From: Brevibacillus sp.
GTDB lineage: Bacteria > Bacillota > Bacilli > Brevibacillales > Brevibacillaceae
Direction: 5' to 3'
Length of the DNA stretch: 17,575 nt
Assembly: GCA_029240815.1 (NCBI GenBank)
Contig: JARDZO010000098.1
Coordinates: 1 to 17,575, forward strand
The translations under genes were made by a program, and so were the position numbers. Positions 5,787 to 14,264 of this stretch are shown here, piece after piece (position 1 is the first letter of the stretch; each line of letters starts with the position of its first letter). A model generated the notes under the pieces. It made no database searches, was not told where the DNA came from, and saw only the letters and a program-made list of their open reading frames with translations.

Positions 5787-8234
5787 GTGGAAGCGAAACG
5801 ACGCGTGAACTGGCGAATCCTCATGTTCGCCCTGTGTATCATCATGGTCTTCTCAGGATTGAGCTTTCGCGTCTGGTGGATCCAGTCTGTAGAGGCAGCG
5901 AAGATCATGGATTATGCGAGCGGTCAATGGGATTGGGCCAAGACGCTCAAACCAAAGCGTGGTGCCATTATGGACCGCAATGGTGAAATTCTCGCCTACG
6001 AAGGTAAGGCGTATACCGTGAATGCACGATTAAAGCCGCAAAATGACAAGGATCAGGATTTTGTCAAAGATCCGTACTATACGGCGACGACACTGGCCAA
6101 AATTCTAAATGCACCAGTCGACCAACTGCTGAAGCCATTGACCAAGCCTGATTCCAAGGTCGTACTTCTCGGTCGTTATGGTAACAAGATTACCGAAGAG
6201 CAAAAGAAGCTGATCCAGAATGCCCAATTCCCGAAGCTGCCGAGTGGAGAGCAGGTAGAGAATAACCAACTGCCTGGAATTTACCTGACGGAAACGACAC
6301 GACGCTTTTATCCCAATAATAGCTTCGCGGCGCATGTTCTCGGTTATCTCGATTTTGATGAACAGCCGAAAATGGGGATAGAGCTGCAATTGGACCAGGA
6401 GCTGCGTGGTGAAAAGGGTGAGATGGAGGTTATGACGGACGGTGCGGGCTACCAATTGCCAGATGGCGAGAGGAAGTACAAGCCGGCGAAGGATGGCGAT
6501 AACGTTTATCTGACCATTGACCGCCAGATCCAGGATTATGTGGAGCAAGCACTCGACAAGGCTGAGCGCGACTTTAAGCCGAAAGGTTTGACCGTAGTGG
6601 TGTCTGATCCGCAGACGGGTGAGATTTTGGCGATGGGCAACCGCTCGCAGTTCAATCCCAACACCTATTACACCGGGATCACGAACTATACGAACCATGC
6701 CGTCACCACGATGTTTGAGCCGGGTTCGACCTTTAAAATCATCACCTTGGCGGCTGCGATCGAGGAAGGCTTGTTTAATCCGAACGATTCGTACAATTCA
6801 GGTACATATACGATCAAAGGTCAAATTCCCATTCGTGACCATAACAATGGGCAAGGATGGGGTCGCATCAGCTACCTTGAAGGTGTGCAGCGCTCCAGTA
6901 ACGTAATCTTTGTAATCCTTGGTTACGAAAAATTGAAGCTAGAGAAGCTAAAGGGATACTTCTCAAAGTTTGGAATTGGTGCATTGACAGGAATTGAGCT
7001 TCCTTACGAGAAAAAAGGAAACCTGATCAACCTCGAAAAACCGCAGTCACCGCGTGACTGGGCGGTAACTACTTTCGGACAGGGTGTGACGGTTACTGCG
7101 GTTCAGCAGATCGCAGCGGTAGGCGCCATTGCAAACGGTGGCGAACTGCTGAAACCTCATATTGTGAAAGAATTGCGCGATCCGCATACAGGCGCCGTTG
7201 TGAAACGAACAGAACGTGAAGTGGTTCGTCGCGTCGTGAGCGAAGCAACAGCCAAACAGACGCGCGACATCCTGGAAACGGTCGTAGAAGCAGACGCGGG
7301 TACAGGGAAAGCCTATCAGATCGATGGATATCATGTGGCGGGGAAAACCGGTACCGCACAAAAATACGACCCGAATACAGGTAAAATTATGGAAGGCCAC
7401 TACATCGCTTCCTTTATCGGTTTCGCTCCGAAAGACAACCCGCGACTGCTCGTTTACGTTGTCGTGGATGATCCTTCTACAGACGAATGGTATGGAACAT
7501 GGGGGAAAATGATCATCGCCCCGATTTTCAAATCCATCATGGAGCGCAGCCTGCAGTATTTGCAGCAGCAGCCAGATCTTCAGGCAGCTCAATCGGCAGC
7601 ATCCAAAAAAGGGAAAACAGAAGTGGCAGCGGTGGCACAGCAGCCCGTTCAGGAAGTAACGTTGGCGAAGTTTGTGGGAATGTCCAATACAGCAGCTCAG
7701 CTTCGGGCGAAACAGGACAAGCTGACCGTGTCTGTCATCGGGACAGGGACCAAAATTGTCGAGCAATATCCGGCTCCTTATGAAAAGGTAGTGTCTGGGA
7801 GTCAGGTCGTTCTGGTCACTGATCGGGTCAAAGGATCCAAGATGCCGGACTTCACAGGGAAATCTCTGCGTGATGTGATGGAGTTCAGCTCTCTGGTGAA
7901 TATTCCGGTGAAAGCGACAGGCGCTGGCTTCGTAGCCTCACAGAGCATCCCAGCAGGAACGGTCCTGACAGGCACAGAAAAGCTGCAGGTTACCTTGCGA
8001 TCCGAATCGGAGCCTCCCGCACCACCTGCTGTCCAAACAGGCGTACCAGACGGTTCCGGCGGTGCAGTACCATCTGACACGACACTGCCAGCTACAACTA
8101 CCCCAGCCGATGGAGGGGGCACAGGAGCGGCGACGGGAGCGGCAGGAGCTGCAAACACTTCTTCCAATCCGACAGGATCACCGACTAACGGAACGGGTCA
8201 GACAGGCCAAACAGGTACGAGTACAAGTCCATAG
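5787..8234 (+). CDS. pbpB: Penicillin-binding protein 2B, septal transpeptidase
   Basis: This class B penicillin-binding protein cross-links septal peptidoglycan as partner of FtsW. The 815 residues begin with a short cytoplasmic end and one membrane anchor (about 10-30). A PBP dimerisation domain follows from about 55, then the transpeptidase domain with S314-T-F-K317, S370-S-N372 and K520-T-G-T523. Two PASTA domains (about 622-679 and 682-738) follow. DHNNGQGWG and VQRSSN are very like B. subtilis PBP2B. After the PASTA domains is a tail of about 75 residues rich in Gly, Thr, Ser, Pro and Ala, making it about 100 residues longer than B. subtilis PBP2B. GTG 5787 follows GGAGTGAGG. It sits after an unusual structured gap, which suggests expression partly independent of ftsL. 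Confidence 0.96.
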   Translation: MEAKRRVNWRILMFALCIIMVFSGLSFRVWWIQSVEAAKIMDYASGQWDWAKTLKPKRGAIMDRNGEILAYEGKAYTVNARLKPQNDKDQDFVKDPYYTATTLAKILNAPVDQLLKPLTKPDSKVVLLGRYGNKITEEQKKLIQNAQFPKLPSGEQVENNQLPGIYLTETTRRFYPNNSFAAHVLGYLDFDEQPKMGIELQLDQELRGEKGEMEVMTDGAGYQLPDGERKYKPAKDGDNVYLTIDRQIQDYVEQALDKAERDFKPKGLTVVVSDPQTGEILAMGNRSQFNPNTYYTGITNYTNHAVTTMFEPGSTFKIITLAAAIEEGLFNPNDSYNSGTYTIKGQIPIRDHNNGQGWGRISYLEGVQRSSNVIFVILGYEKLKLEKLKGYFSKFGIGALTGIELPYEKKGNLINLEKPQSPRDWAVTTFGQGVTVTAVQQIAAVGAIANGGELLKPHIVKELRDPHTGAVVKRTEREVVRRVVSEATAKQTRDILETVVEADAGTGKAYQIDGYHVAGKTGTAQKYDPNTGKIMEGHYIASFIGFAPKDNPRLLVYVVVDDPSTDEWYGTWGKMIIAPIFKSIMERSLQYLQQQPDLQAAQSAASKKGKTEVAAVAQQPVQEVTLAKFVGMSNTAAQLRAKQDKLTVSVIGTGTKIVEQYPAPYEKVVSGSQVVLVTDRVKGSKMPDFTGKSLRDVMEFSSLVNIPVKATGAGFVASQSIPAGTVLTGTEKLQVTLRSESEPPAPPAVQTGVPDGSGGAVPSDTTLPATTTPADGGGTGAATGAAGAANTSSNPTGSPTNGTGQTGQTGTSTSP

Positions 8235-8243
8235 TTCTAAGTC

Positions 8244-8291
8244 GTCCCCCCGACGAATAGGGTAAAAGAGACAACCTATTCGAGGGGGGAC
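8244..8291 (+). promoter_or_regulatory. Long hairpin sequestering the spoVD ribosome-binding site
   Basis: GTCCCCCC (8244-8251) pairs with GGGGGGAC (8284-8291). After a small internal loop (GA / A), CGAATAGG (8254-8261) pairs with CCTATTCG (8275-8282) around a 13-base loop. That is 16 base pairs, mostly GC. The 3' arm contains the whole GAGGGGGGA Shine-Dalgarno of spoVD and ends 5 bases before the TTG start. There is no T run, so it is not an intrinsic terminator. Confidence 0.75.
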
Positions 8292-8296
8292 TCGCT

Positions 8297-10225
8297 TTGC
8301 GGGTATCCAATGCTACCGTACGTCGTCGTATTTTTGTGGCACTGATTATTGGTATCGTGATGTATTGTGCGCTCATCACCCGTCTAGGGTACGTACAATT
8401 GATAGAAGGACCCAAGTTGGCGCAGATGGCTGACAATTTATTGGATCGGGAAATCAAGTTCAAACCGAATCGGGGAAGGATTCTCGATCGTGAAGGAAAC
8501 GAGCTCGTCACTAATGTCAGTGTACCCACCATCGTAGCAGTGCCGGCGCAGTTGAAAGATTCACGTGAGACAGCCAGGCAACTAGCTGTCATATTAGAGC
8601 AGCCGGAAGAAGCAGTCTTTAAAGCAATTACGAAAAAAGGGATGAGCAACGACCAAATCCCGGGTGGCAAAAAGATTTCGGTCGAAAAGGCCAAGAAAAT
8701 TCAAGAGCTGAATCTACCAGGCATATACTTGGCTGGGGATACGAAGCGTTTTTATCCAAATGGAACGATGGCAGCCCACATCCTCGGCTTTACAGGGATC
8801 GATAACCAGGGACTGACGGGGCTCGAGCGCATCTATGATCCATTCTTGAAAGGGACGGAAGGGCATATTTCTTTCCCGTCGGACGCAAAAGGCCGTGTCA
8901 TGCCAGGCGGATCAGAAGAATATGTAGCGCCGGTGAATGGGATGGACATGTATCTGACGCTAGACAGCGGCATTCAGTCGTTCATCGAGCGTGAACTTGA
9001 TCAGGCTGTAGTTGCTTATCAGCCTGATGACGTCCTCGCTATAGCCATGAATCCGAAAACCGGTGAAATACTGGGTATGGGCAGCAGACCTACCTTTCAA
9101 CCGGATCAGTACAGAGACTACCCGACTGAAGTGTACAACCGCAATCTTCCGATCTGGAAGACATACGAGCCTGGTTCCACTTTCAAGATTGTCACACTGG
9201 CAGCGGCGCTCAATGAAGGCGTCATCAACCTAAACGAAGGCTTTTATGATCCAGGCTACATTACAGTCGCAGGGAAGCGCCTGCGCTGCTGGAAGCGCCA
9301 AGGGCACGGTCAGGAAACGATGCTGGAAGTCGTAGAGAATTCCTGCAACCCTGGATTTGTAACGATGGGACAGAGACTTCAAAAAGAAAGACTGTTTGAC
9401 TACATCAAGAAATTCGGTTTTGGGCAAAAAACCGGCGTTGACTTGATCGGGGAAGAAAACGGCCTGTTGTTTAACCTCAATCGTGTGGGGCCAGTCGAGC
9501 TGGGAACGACGTCGTTTGGCCAAGGGGTATCTGTCACGCCGATACAGCAAATGGCGGCAGTCTCAGCGGCGATCAACGGTGGCAAGCTGATGAAGCCCTA
9601 CGTTGCGAAGGAATGGCGAGACAGCGTGACTCATGACGTAATCGGCAGGACACTGCCGACTGAGGTCCGACAAGTCATTACACCGGAGACATCCGCAAAA
9701 GTTCGGTACGCGCTGGAGAGTGTAGTCGCCCAAGGAACAGGAAACAAGGCTTACATCGAAGGATACAGGGTAGGCGGAAAGACAGGTACGGCGCAAAAAG
9801 TCAAAAACGGCCGTTATATGGATGGGGAGTACATCGTATCCTTCATCGGTTTTGCACCGGCAGATGATCCGCAAATCGTGGTGTACTTTGCGGTCGACAA
9901 TCCGAAAGCTCTGGCATTCGGGGGATTGATTGCAGCGCCTAGTGTCAAAAGTATTATTGAATCGTCCTTGCAGCACATGGGTGTTCCTAAGCGCAAAGAT
10001 GGGATCTCCAAAGAACTCAACAAAGCGTTGGGGGAAAAAAGTCCGATTGAAGTTCCCAACATGGTAGGCCAAACCATGAAAGACGTCGTGACCACCTATG
10101 AGACTTTACCACTAGTTGTTTCTGGGAAAGGAAAGTACGTCATCCAGCAGTCTCCGGCACCCGGTGTGAAAATTGATGACGGCGGAAAAATTCGCATCTA
10201 CCTTGGTGACAAATTGACCAATTAG
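8297..10225 (+). CDS. spoVD: Stage V sporulation protein D, spore-cortex transpeptidase
   Basis: SpoVD is a class B penicillin-binding protein made in the mother cell that builds the spore cortex together with SpoVE. The 642 residues start MRVSNATVRRR as in B. subtilis SpoVD. One membrane anchor spans about 11-30, then come the dimerisation domain, the transpeptidase domain with S294-T-F-K297, S349-C-N351 and K495-T-G-T498, and a single PASTA domain (about 583-637). Two cysteines, C331 and C350, match the pair that in B. subtilis SpoVD forms an inactivating disulfide reduced by StoA. TTG 8297 is the only start giving the family N-terminus and follows GAGGGGGGA by 6 bases. That site is buried in a hairpin, so translation from pbpB read-through RNA should be low. 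I see no clear SigE promoter directly upstream. Confidence 0.96.
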   Translation: MRVSNATVRRRIFVALIIGIVMYCALITRLGYVQLIEGPKLAQMADNLLDREIKFKPNRGRILDREGNELVTNVSVPTIVAVPAQLKDSRETARQLAVILEQPEEAVFKAITKKGMSNDQIPGGKKISVEKAKKIQELNLPGIYLAGDTKRFYPNGTMAAHILGFTGIDNQGLTGLERIYDPFLKGTEGHISFPSDAKGRVMPGGSEEYVAPVNGMDMYLTLDSGIQSFIERELDQAVVAYQPDDVLAIAMNPKTGEILGMGSRPTFQPDQYRDYPTEVYNRNLPIWKTYEPGSTFKIVTLAAALNEGVINLNEGFYDPGYITVAGKRLRCWKRQGHGQETMLEVVENSCNPGFVTMGQRLQKERLFDYIKKFGFGQKTGVDLIGEENGLLFNLNRVGPVELGTTSFGQGVSVTPIQQMAAVSAAINGGKLMKPYVAKEWRDSVTHDVIGRTLPTEVRQVITPETSAKVRYALESVVAQGTGNKAYIEGYRVGGKTGTAQKVKNGRYMDGEYIVSFIGFAPADDPQIVVYFAVDNPKALAFGGLIAAPSVKSIIESSLQHMGVPKRKDGISKELNKALGEKSPIEVPNMVGQTMKDVVTTYETLPLVVSGKGKYVIQQSPAPGVKIDDGGKIRIYLGDKLTN

Positions 10226-10243
10226 CTATAAAATGAGATTTCG

Positions 10244-10290
10244 AAGGCGGAGGGGAGTAGGCTTTTCTACGAGCGCTCTACCTCCGCCTT
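10244..10290 (+). terminator. Hairpin after spoVD, possible weak terminator
   Basis: AAGGCGGAGG (10244-10253) pairs perfectly with CCTCCGCCTT (10281-10290). The 27-base loop holds a second small stem GTAG/CTAC (10257-10260 / 10267-10270) and the palindrome GAGCGCTC (10271-10278). Only a short TTTGT follows, so termination may be partial. It could also be an RNA-stability or processing element. Confidence 0.45.
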
Positions 10291-10320
10291 TGTACAAATC
10301 ACAAAATTTTTGTCTATACT
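10291..10320 (+). promoter_or_regulatory. Candidate SigA promoter of murE
   Basis: TGTACA (10291-10296, 4 of 6 to TTGACA), an 18-base spacer, then TATACT (10315-10320, 5 of 6 to TATAAT), 25 bases before the murE ATG. It lies right after the spoVD hairpin. This would keep the essential mur genes expressed during growth independently of spoVD. Confidence 0.55.
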
Positions 10321-10345
10321 AGATGGAGAATGGGGTGCCAGTTTC

Positions 10346-11824
10346 ATGTTTCTACGGGATCTGCTCATGCCTCTGTTGCCGGTAACAATTACAGGGGATG
10401 ACAGCATGGAGATTACAGGTTTGACAGCAGACTCGCGCCAGGTGAAGCCCGGCTATTTGTTTGTTTGTCTGACTGGATATACCGTGGATGGACATTCGTA
10501 TGCGGCCCAAGCGGTTCAAAAAGGAGCCGTTGCCGTACTATCCGAAAAAGATTTGGACGTGCCAGCGACTATTGTCAGAGTGCCGGATACCCGGAGGGCA
10601 ATGGCCATGCTGGCTGACCGTTTTTACGGCTCTCCCACGCGTGAACTGAAGCTGATCGGTGTGACAGGGACGAACGGCAAGACGACCACCACACATTTGA
10701 TCGACAAGATTTTACGTGACCAACAAAAGCAGACCGGACTGGTCGGCACGATTCATATGCGGATCGGAGAAGTGACAGAAGACGTCAAAAACACGACGCC
10801 AGATGCGCTGGAGCTGCAAAATAGTTTTCGCCGAATGCGGGATGTGGACACGGAATACGCCATCATCGAGGTGTCTTCCCACGCGCTGGAAATGGGGCGC
10901 GTACGAGGCTGCAACGTACATACCGCAGTCTTCACCAATTTGACGCAGGATCACTTGGACTATCACAAGACGATGGAAAACTATCGCTATGCCAAATCCC
11001 TGCTGTTTTCCCAATTGGGCAATAGCTATGACCCCGATCAGCTGAAAACGGCTGTTTTGAATGCAGACGATGAGGCTTCCGAGCTCTACGCCACAGTTAC
11101 CCCCGCCCGCGTCATGACGTACGGTATTGATCGAGCGGCAGATGTACGTGCGACAGACATCGAAATCACGAGTAAAGGAACGACCTTCACGGTGCAGACC
11201 TTTGTCGGGAACGTGCGAATGAACCTCAAGCTGATGGGCAAGTTCAATGTGTACAATGCTTTGGCTGCGACGGCCGTTGCGCTGGCAGAAGGCATTTCTC
11301 TAGAAGCGATTAAAAACAGCCTAGAGGAGGTTGCAGGCGTAAATGGACGCTTTGAATCGGTGGATGCAGGGCAGGCGTTTGCCGTCCTGGTCGACTATTC
11401 GCATACGCCAGACAGTCTGGAAAACGCGTTGATGACGGTAAAGGAATTTGCGAAGCAGCGTATTTTTTGCATCGTAGGCTGCGGTGGTGACCGCGATCGG
11501 ACCAAACGCCCGATTATGGCTCAGATTGCAACGAAATATGCGGATCGGACCGTCTTAACGTCTGATAACCCTCGCTCTGAGGAGCCGCAGGCGATCCTCG
11601 ATGACATGCTTGCTGGGTTAAGCGGAGTAGAGCAAGATCGATACACAGCCATTACCGACCGCCGGGAGGCCATCAAGTACGCAGTTTCCCAGGCGCAGCC
11701 AGGCGATGTGATCCTGATCGCGGGTAAAGGTCACGAAACGTATCAAATCATCAAAGATCAAGTGCTGCCGTTTGACGACCGTGAAGTTGCGCGGGAAGCG
11801 ATCGCCACGTACAACCAAGAATAG
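10346..11824 (+). CDS. murE: UDP-MurNAc-L-Ala-D-Glu:meso-diaminopimelate ligase MurE
   Basis: MurE is the cytoplasmic ATP-dependent ligase that adds the third residue to the peptidoglycan stem peptide. The 492-residue product has the ATP loop GTNGKTTTT (108-116), the lysine that is carbamoylated in this family (K217 in YRYAKSLL), [13 protein letters not shown] (198-210), and [12 protein letters not shown] with [12 protein letters not shown] in the last domain. DNPR (407-410) is the signature for meso-diaminopimelate rather than lysine, which fits a Bacillus-type wall. ATG 10346 is chosen because it gives the usual family N-terminus and has GGGGTG 8 bases before it. An in-frame TTG at 10310 lies in the proposed promoter and is rejected. 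It is followed 43 bases later by mraY with no murF between. Confidence 0.97.
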   Translation: MFLRDLLMPLLPVTITGDDSMEITGLTADSRQVKPGYLFVCLTGYTVDGHSYAAQAVQKGAVAVLSEKDLDVPATIVRVPDTRRAMAMLADRFYGSPTRELKLIGVTGTNGKTTTTHLIDKILRDQQKQTGLVGTIHMRIGEVTEDVKNTTPDALELQNSFRRMRDVDTEYAIIEVSSHALEMGRVRGCNVHTAVFTNLTQDHLDYHKTMENYRYAKSLLFSQLGNSYDPDQLKTAVLNADDEASELYATVTPARVMTYGIDRAADVRATDIEITSKGTTFTVQTFVGNVRMNLKLMGKFNVYNALAATAVALAEGISLEAIKNSLEEVAGVNGRFESVDAGQAFAVLVDYSHTPDSLENALMTVKEFAKQRIFCIVGCGGDRDRTKRPIMAQIATKYADRTVLTSDNPRSEEPQAILDDMLAGLSGVEQDRYTAITDRREAIKYAVSQAQPGDVILIAGKGHETYQIIKDQVLPFDDREVAREAIATYNQE

Positions 11825-11867
11825 AGACAGATGCGATAAAGAAGCATCGGAGAAAGGAGGTTCGGGC

Positions 11868-12839
11868 ATGTTCGCTGACAACGTACTCATCGTCACGATC
11901 GTCGCCGCGTTTCTCATTGCCGTACTCATTGGTCCACTGTTTATCCCGGTTCTTCGCCGCCTCAAATTTGGGCAGGCGATTCGGGAAGAGGGTCCAGATT
12001 CTCATCAAAAGAAGGCTGGTACCCCTACGATGGGTGGAACCATCATCCTGTTGGCACTCATTTTTACCGTGTTAAAGTTTGCCAATGCAAAAATGGAAAT
12101 TTACTTCCTCTTACTGGTGACGCTTGGATACGGACTGATCGGATTTTTGGATGACTTTATTAAAATCAAAAAGAAACGCAACCTGGGACTGACTGCCAAG
12201 CAAAAGTTTGCAGGTCAAATCTTACTGGCTGTAGGAGCGTACATCTTGCTGATCCTCATGGGGCATGATACGTCCTTGCATCTGCCAGGCACCCCTTGGA
12301 AGCTGGAGCTCGGTTACTTCTACTTCCCGTTTCTGTTGTTCCTGCTAGTGGGAACCACCAATGCCGTCAACCTTACCGATGGGCTCGATGGTCTGTTGGC
12401 AGGTACGGGAGCCATCGCATTTGGGGCGTACGCCATCATCGCCTGGTTCGGTCAAGATTATGACACCGCGATTTTCAGTGCGGCTGTCGTCGGTGCTGTA
12501 CTCGGATTCCTCGTCTTCAATGCACACCCAGCGCGCGTGTTCATGGGGGATACGGGTTCTCTTGGATTGGGTGGAGCATTGGCGGGAATAGCGATCATGA
12601 CGAAGACAGAGCTTTTGCTCGCCATCATCGGTGGAGTCTTTGTGGTCGAGACAATTTCTGTCATCTTGCAGGTGGTTTCGTTTAAAACCAGAGGAAAACG
12701 CATCTTTCGGATGAGTCCGCTTCACCACCATTTTGAATTGACAGGCTGGTCGGAGTGGCGCGTCGTTGTGACGTTTTGGCTGGTAGGGATGTTCTTTGCT
12801 GGACTGGGTGTATACCTCGAGGTGGTGACAATCCGATGA
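11868..12839 (+). CDS. mraY: Phospho-MurNAc-pentapeptide transferase MraY
   Basis: MraY is an integral membrane enzyme that moves phospho-MurNAc-pentapeptide from UDP to undecaprenyl phosphate, giving lipid I. The 323 residues form about ten membrane helices. Conserved cytoplasmic features are [10 protein letters not shown] (48-57), the aspartate pair D95-D96 in [18 protein letters not shown] (165-176), D228 in MGDTGS and the HHH motif (286-288) in [18 protein letters not shown] 11868 has AGAAAGGAGG 7 bases upstream. Upstream in-frame ORF sequence back to 11772 overlaps murE and is highly charged, unlike the family start, so it is rejected. The TGA stop overlaps the murD ATG (ATGA, 12836-12839), showing translational coupling. 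Confidence 0.97.
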   Translation: MFADNVLIVTIVAAFLIAVLIGPLFIPVLRRLKFGQAIREEGPDSHQKKAGTPTMGGTIILLALIFTVLKFANAKMEIYFLLLVTLGYGLIGFLDDFIKIKKKRNLGLTAKQKFAGQILLAVGAYILLILMGHDTSLHLPGTPWKLELGYFYFPFLLFLLVGTTNAVNLTDGLDGLLAGTGAIAFGAYAIIAWFGQDYDTAIFSAAVVGAVLGFLVFNAHPARVFMGDTGSLGLGGALAGIAIMTKTELLLAIIGGVFVVETISVILQVVSFKTRGKRIFRMSPLHHHFELTGWSEWRVVVTFWLVGMFFAGLGVYLEVVTIR

Positions 12840-14185
12840 ATCGCTATCAAAATAAAGAAGTTGTTGTTATAGGAATGGCTAAAAGCGGTGTGGCAGTGGC
12901 AAAACTGCTCCACCGCTTTGGTGCGAATGTCGTCGTGAATGATAAAAAGCCGCGGGAAGAGGCTTTCGGTGCAGACGAGCTGGAGGCACTCGGAATTCCC
13001 GTTATTTGCGGGTATCACCCGGATGATTTGATTCATTCAGGTGTGTCCTTGGTCGTCAAAAACCCAGGAATTCCTTATGAGGCGCCACCAGTGGCAAAAG
13101 CTGTGGAGCTCGGGGTCCCGGTTGTAACAGAAGTCGAGCTTGCCTCTCAGATCGCTAAGGCACCGATCATCGGTATCACCGGTTCAAACGGGAAGACGAC
13201 GACAACGACTTTGGTCGGACTTATCCTGAAAGAAGCCGGAATTGAGGCGATGGTTGGGGGAAATATCGGTACCGTTTTGTGCGGATTGGCCGAGGTGGCC
13301 GAGCCGGACCAATGGTTGGTTGCTGAGTTGAGCAGCTTTCAATTGATGGGTACGAGGGAATTCCGTCCGCATATCGGGGTGTTGCTAAACGTGTACCCGG
13401 CGCATTTGGATTACCACCATACCATGGACGAGTACCTCGCTGCGAAATGTAAGCTGTTTGCCAATCAAACGGCAGACGATGCGGCGATTTTGCCTTATGA
13501 TCAACCGGAAGTAAGGGAGAGATGCAGCCAGCTATCTGCCCGTACCTACTATTTCAGCAAGACTCAGGCAGTGCCTCGAGGAGCCTATGTGGATGAAGGC
13601 ATGATCGTTTTCGTGGACGGTGAGGGCAGTCGGGAAGAAATCATCGCAGTCACAGACATTACCGTTCCTCACGTGGACAATGCTTTGGCTGCTGTCATCG
13701 TGACCAGACTGGCGGGTGCGGACAAGCGATCCATTGCGCAAGTTCTTTCCACTTTTCCTGGAGTCGAGCATCGAATGGAGTTTGTCGCGCTAAAGAATGG
13801 GGTAAAGTACTTTAACGATTCAAAGGCGACCAATCCTGAGGCGGCATCCAGAGCGCTGCAGGCATGCAAGGAACCGGTTGTGTGGATCTGTGGAGGGCTG
13901 GACAGGGGAATCGATTTTCGGGAGCTGGTACCCGTCATCTGTGGCCGTGTAAAAGCGGTCGTTGCCCTCGGAGAGACAGCACCTATCTTGCTTGATCGAG
14001 CTCGAGAAGCAGGGATTAACGAAGGAATCCGTGTCGATACTGTGGAGAAAGCCGTTCTTGCTGCTTCTCAGTTAGCCGACTCGGGTGACGTGGTTTTACT
14101 CAGCCCGGCGTGTGCGAGCTGGGACATGTTTCCTTCCTTTGAGGTACGGGGGAGCATGTTTAAGGACGGCGTGCATAGACTGTAA
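12836..14185 (+). CDS. murD: UDP-MurNAc-L-alanine:D-glutamate ligase MurD
   Basis: MurD is the cytoplasmic ATP-dependent ligase that adds D-glutamate to UDP-MurNAc-L-Ala. The 449-residue protein has an N-terminal UDP-binding domain ([17 protein letters not shown]), [10 protein letters not shown] with K120, AELSSFQL (163-170), [13 protein letters not shown] (185-197), K204, EHRMEF (311-316), [10 protein letters not shown] (327-336) and a C-terminal [20 protein letters not shown]. One oddity is the usual GxHNxxN stretch: it reads [10 protein letters not shown] (277-286), about three residues shorter and without the HN pair, though the last Asn (N282) is kept. ATG 12836 overlaps the mraY stop by 4 bases and follows GAGGTGG. 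Its last codons appear to contain a SigE-like promoter for spoVE. Confidence 0.95.
   Translation: MNRYQNKEVVVIGMAKSGVAVAKLLHRFGANVVVNDKKPREEAFGADELEALGIPVICGYHPDDLIHSGVSLVVKNPGIPYEAPPVAKAVELGVPVVTEVELASQIAKAPIIGITGSNGKTTTTTLVGLILKEAGIEAMVGGNIGTVLCGLAEVAEPDQWLVAELSSFQLMGTREFRPHIGVLLNVYPAHLDYHHTMDEYLAAKCKLFANQTADDAAILPYDQPEVRERCSQLSARTYYFSKTQAVPRGAYVDEGMIVFVDGEGSREEIIAVTDITVPHVDNALAAVIVTRLAGADKRSIAQVLSTFPGVEHRMEFVALKNGVKYFNDSKATNPEAASRALQACKEPVVWICGGLDRGIDFRELVPVICGRVKAVVALGETAPILLDRAREAGINEGIRVDTVEKAVLAASQLADSGDVVLLSPACASWDMFPSFEVRGSMFKDGVHRL
14154..14181 (+). promoter_or_regulatory. Candidate SigE promoter for spoVE at the end of murD
   Basis: GCATGTT (14154-14160) is one base off the SigE -35 consensus KMATATT, and CATAGACT (14174-14181) is close to the -10 CATACANT. 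The spacer is 13 bases, one short of the usual 14-15. It overlaps the last murD codons, about 90 bases before spoVE. B. subtilis spoVE is known to have mother-cell promoters in this junction. A weak CGTCCC/GGGACG stem (14201-14206 / 14235-14240) lies in the leader. Confidence 0.4.
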
Positions 14186-14264
14186 ACAAGCCTAGCATAA
14201 CGTCCCTGTACACAACTGAAATCCACCTGCGAACGGGACGCGTGAGAAAGGATGACCTGGCACT

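Noticed and set aside
7047..7766. A 239-codon open frame on the minus strand inside pbpB.
   Set aside because: It is fully antisense to the transpeptidase domain, is rich in Cys, His and Phe as expected from a reversed frame, and has no family resemblance. The same applies to 6105-6698, 2606-3148, 1313-1759 and 15617-16057.
8230..8237. CATAGTTC at the pbpB stop as a SigE -10 for spoVD.
   Set aside because: The last positions do not fit CATACANT and no ATA-type -35 lies 13-15 bases upstream.
10310..10345. TTG 10310 as start of murE.
   Set aside because: It falls in the proposed promoter, has no ribosome-binding site, and adds 12 residues not typical of MurE.
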